In this document: one piece after another, positions 61,884 through 64,000 of the stretch
Position numbering within the stretch: the stretch's first letter is position 1
Layout of the letters: every line of letters begins with the position of its first letter
From: UBA1858 sp045105615
GTDB lineage: Bacteria; Pseudomonadota; Gammaproteobacteria; UBA4575
Direction of reading: 5' to 3'
DNA: 64,000 nt
Assembly: GCA_045105615.1 (NCBI GenBank)
Contig: JBGCDS010000006.1
Span: 48,482-112,481 of the forward strand
Made by a program: the position numbers and the translations under genes
The notes under the pieces: model-generated
Seen by the model: the letters and a program-made list of their open reading frames with translations, nothing else
Databases searched by the model: none
What the model was told of the DNA's origin: nothing

Positions 61884-62708
61884 TTATGGAGCTCCATCAC
61901 CACCCGACCCAATAGATTCTGCCGTAGTGATTTCTCCCGCCGCATTCAAGCAAGTTGGATGCTTAAAGCCATTGGGTGCTTCGTCATCTACCAAGAAGAA
62001 AATACCGTCTTGACCATTAGGTCCTACACCACCAGGAGTATTATTTAGACCTAATGCTTCTCTAGTTCGCCATGCAACATTATGATCTGCACACGATGTA
62101 TCGCCACTAACGCCAAGTGCACCAATCACCTTTCCATAATCATTGTATAAAGCAAGACCACCGCCAAATACATTTACGCCACCTGGGATGTCACCCACCA
62201 ACGGATCATTTCGTTGACCATAACGTCGCGCAGCCCGACCTTCGTTTCCTGGTGAGCCATCTTTGCCATAGGCAACAGAAGCATCAACGGGATTACTATG
62301 TTGTAATCCAAACAGACTGCCGCCAGGTTGCACTGCTGAAAACAGATTGGCTGTAGACAATGCGAGCCCATCTAAGCTAAATGCATTAGCAGTATTGGCT
62401 TTTTGTGCAGAAATAACTCGACTTCCCGGCCACTGAGAACCGCGGTCATCACCACTAAATGTAACAGCGCAAACTACGCCATCGCGATTAACAACTGTTG
62501 CCCACATATTGAAATCTAAACCGCCGTTACTAGGCCCACCGCTTGCAGCTACATTATCACGTAATACTTGTGTTAATTCGCTATGCGATGGCAATCCTTC
62601 GCAATTATTTCGTTTAGCATAATTATCACTCGCCATTATTTGTCCGCTAGATAAACCAAGTAAACCAATAAATACCGGAGATAAATACTTTGACTTTATT
62701 TTTATCAT
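61884..62708 (-). CDS. Exported GlcG/HbpS-family protein
   Basis: A 274-residue protein with an N-terminal signal peptide (YLSPVFIGLLGLSSGQIMASD, about 8-28). The start ATG at 62708 has a perfect AGGAGG seven bases before it; a frame 17 codons longer has none. The mature part matches the GlcG/HbpS fold: MWATVVNRDGVVCAV near residue 68, ISAQKANTANAFS near 100, and the glycine-rich GGLALYNDYGKVIGALGVSGDTSCADHNVAWR near 180-210. HbpS proteins bind heme or sense redox; others are of unknown function. The C-terminus is acid/Gly-rich. It has no coding neighbour. Confidence 0.85.
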   Translation of the reverse strand: MIKIKSKYLSPVFIGLLGLSSGQIMASDNYAKRNNCEGLPSHSELTQVLRDNVAASGGPSNGGLDFNMWATVVNRDGVVCAVTFSGDDRGSQWPGSRVISAQKANTANAFSLDGLALSTANLFSAVQPGGSLFGLQHSNPVDASVAYGKDGSPGNEGRAARRYGQRNDPLVGDIPGGVNVFGGGLALYNDYGKVIGALGVSGDTSCADHNVAWRTREALGLNNTPGGVGPNGQDGIFFLVDDEAPNGFKHPTCLNAAGEITTAESIGSGGDGAP

Positions 62709-62759
62709 GCTGCCTCCTGAAAATAGTGTTTTATTTTTATAGCAGTATAAATATAACAC

Positions 62760-63338
62760 ACTAAATATACGGTTTTTAAATATTATTGTTATGGATATTT
62801 ATTCAGTACGTTATGTTCAATTGCTAATCTTGATTCAAATATTTTTTGCTAGATCAGTTGAAACCGCAGTCGAAAGCAGTCATTAACCACCTGATTAAGT
62901 CACTTTAGTCCCTGTCACTATCACATCTGTATTATTCAGCACTTCCATAATATCCCTAGCTCTCTGACTCACATCCTTTGTGAACTCTGACATGATGATG
63001 ACTCCCAATTGACTTAGAAGAACCATCTAGCCAATGAGAATTGAGGACAACAGTAGTAAAAACCGCGGATATTATTTTATTAGCTTTAAGAATTTAGCTT
63101 GAATGTAACTCACTGATATTAAACTTTTAATATCACCATGATTAACTCAATTTAATTAAACAACGATATTTCTATCGATCATAATTTATCAATAGCGTGA
63201 TTGAAGTGTGTAATTAAGTAGATTAGTGGTATATGTTCTTATAAATTTTTGTTATCTTCAATTATATAGTTTATATATGTATAACCTAGACAATTATAAT
63301 TTTAGAAAAACCAGGTAAAACTAATTAGCTACAAAATA
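62760..63338. other. AT-rich intergenic stretch with one candidate small ORF
   Basis: About 580 bases. It holds one minus-strand candidate small ORF (62895-62993), a near-perfect inverted repeat TGATATTAAA-CT-TTTAATATCA (63114-63135) and a short hairpin CGATA-TTTC-TATCG at about 63164. GCAGTCGAAAGCAGTC at 62867-62882 is a short direct repeat. No homology-bearing gene was found. The right part must contain the promoter of the VPLPA-CTERM gene. Confidence 0.5.
62895..62993 (-). CDS. Candidate 32-residue small protein
   Basis: Frame from ATG at 62993 to TAA at 62895, product starting MSEFTKDVSQRARDIMEVLN and ending VTGTKVT. A GGGAG ribosome-binding sequence lies eight bases before the ATG. The composition is protein-like (charged helix then a beta-like tail). 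I do not recognise a family; it could be the remnant of a larger gene. An in-frame ATG at 63026 gives 11 more residues. Coding is a guess based on the binding site and composition. Confidence 0.3.
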   Translation of the reverse strand: MSEFTKDVSQRARDIMEVLNNTDVIVTGTKVT

Positions 63339-64000
63339 ATGAAACACATATTTAGATCCATTTTACTTGTCGTTTTTTACGGTTCATCCATTTCAGCTCA
63401 AGCAGCGTTAATAGGCCGCTTGCCATCTTCGCCTGGCGGCACTGATTATCAAGCAGCTTATGATGATGTGCTTGATATTACCTGGCTAACTAATGCGGGC
63501 CTAAGTACTCGAACTAACTGGGATGATCAAAAGGCATGGGCACAAAGCCTAAATAATGATAATTACTTAGGTTTTGATAGTTGGCGATTAGCAACAACCA
63601 ATAGAAGATCATTTGCCATTGAAAACTGTAGAGATGTGTCGGAACAAGTCTGCCAGAACAATAACGAGCTAGGGTATATGTTTTGGTATAACCTCGATGG
63701 CGAGTTAGGCGAAAATAAAACTGGTGATCAGATGGTTGGAGATGTGCTGTTGTCTGACATTCAAGATACTTATTGGTCTAATACAGATGTAACTGGACCC
63801 GGTGTACAAGCGTTTGCCTATTCTTTTAGCTTTCAAAATAGTGCACAAAGTATAACTAGTAAAACGGGTGGGCGTGATGGCTGGGCAGTAATTGATGGAG
63901 ACATCGGTGAAACCATGGTGCCAATTCCTGCTGCACTACCTCTACTACTCAGTGGAATCACTGGACTACTAGTTATGCGTCGCCGTAGAACCGATGCGCA
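63339..64000 (+). CDS. VPLPA/PEP-CTERM-type exported protein with DUF1566-like domain (3' end beyond window)
   Basis: The frame opens at ATG 63339 and is still open at the window end, after about 220 residues. A signal peptide (HIFRSILLVVFYGSSISAQA) is followed by DVLDITWLTNAGLSTRTNW and GFDSWRLATTNRRSF, the pattern of DUF1566/Lcl-type PEP-CTERM proteins. The C-terminus has a VPIPAALPLLLSG sorting motif, a membrane helix and a basic cluster MRRRRT, so an exosortase or rhombosortase would process it and the protein would go to the outer surface or matrix. No exosortase gene is in the window. Confidence 0.88.
   Translation, partial: MKHIFRSILLVVFYGSSISAQAALIGRLPSSPGGTDYQAAYDDVLDITWLTNAGLSTRTNWDDQKAWAQSLNNDNYLGFDSWRLATTNRRSFAIENCRDVSEQVCQNNNELGYMFWYNLDGELGENKTGDQMVGDVLLSDIQDTYWSNTDVTGPGVQAFAYSFSFQNSAQSITSKTGGRDGWAVIDGDIGETMVPIPAALPLLLSGITGLLVMRRRRTDA

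Noticed and set aside
61596..62760. Integrated element next to the tRNA
   Set aside because: No integrase, no phage or plasmid genes, and no 3' tRNA copy downstream.
1..64000. CRISPR array, insertion sequence or prophage
   Set aside because: No regularly spaced repeat series and no transposase or phage structural genes were found; the Nu1-like gene stands alone.

Overview
The window is chromosomal DNA from an AT-rich gammaproteobacterium. The evidence is gene content and order: ftsY-ftsE-ftsX-rpoH with rsmD and a pair of M16 peptidases facing away, pilMNOPQ-aroK-aroB-damX, rpoD followed by a CAU tRNA, and an aa3-type cytochrome c oxidase operon with ctaG, SURF1, ctaA and ctaB. A VPLPA/PEP-CTERM-type exported protein, a BLUF photoreceptor and a TonB-free housekeeping background fit an aerobic, aquatic, pilus-bearing bacterium. 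Genus cannot be named from the sequence alone. Almost all of the window is core genome; I see no prophage, insertion sequence or CRISPR array.

Layout. 1-2.9 kb: end of purH, an AEC permease and purD, closed by a hairpin shared with convergent rho. 2.9-8.9 kb: rho, trxA, an NDUFA9-like oxidoreductase, a lipoprotein aminopeptidase, cca and uppP. 8.9-13.3 kb: a MidA-type methyltransferase, pteridine reductase (folM), a BLUF protein, folK-folB, rpmB-rpmG. 13.3-21.5 kb: fatty-acid desaturase, a HyuA-type protein, a GldA/F/G-like ABC system with a chorismatase, and mutM. 21.5-27.6 kb: a truncated glycerophosphodiesterase next to a decayed palindromic repeat, ggt, ferredoxin, coaD, rsmD and two M16 peptidases. 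27.7-31.8 kb: ftsY-ftsE-ftsX, an orphan Nu1-like DNA-binding protein, and rpoH behind a perfect CIRCE operator. 31.8-40 kb: heme A synthesis and the cytochrome oxidase operon, all on the minus strand except one small membrane protein. 40.2-45.4 kb: bioC-bioH, plsY, tsaD, rpsU, yqeY, hemE. 45.4-57.6 kb: mrcA facing pilMNOPQ-aroK-aroB-dgt-damX. 57.7-61.6 kb: dnaG, rpoD and a CAU tRNA preceded by an exact copy of its own 5' half. 61.8-64 kb: an exported GlcG/HbpS-like protein and a VPLPA-CTERM protein in a looser, AT-rich, gene-poor stretch.

How genes work together. The 31.8-40 kb block builds one respiratory complex: subunits I-III, copper insertion (CtaG, an SCO-like protein), heme O and heme A synthases, and SURF1. 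The pil block builds the type IV pilus inner-membrane platform and secretin. FolM, FolB and FolK supply reduced pterins and folate. The ABC-chorismatase-mutM run is the least expected gene set. The most striking regulatory site is the HrcA-type CIRCE element at rpoH, which would place the heat-shock sigma factor under the repressor of the chaperone genes.
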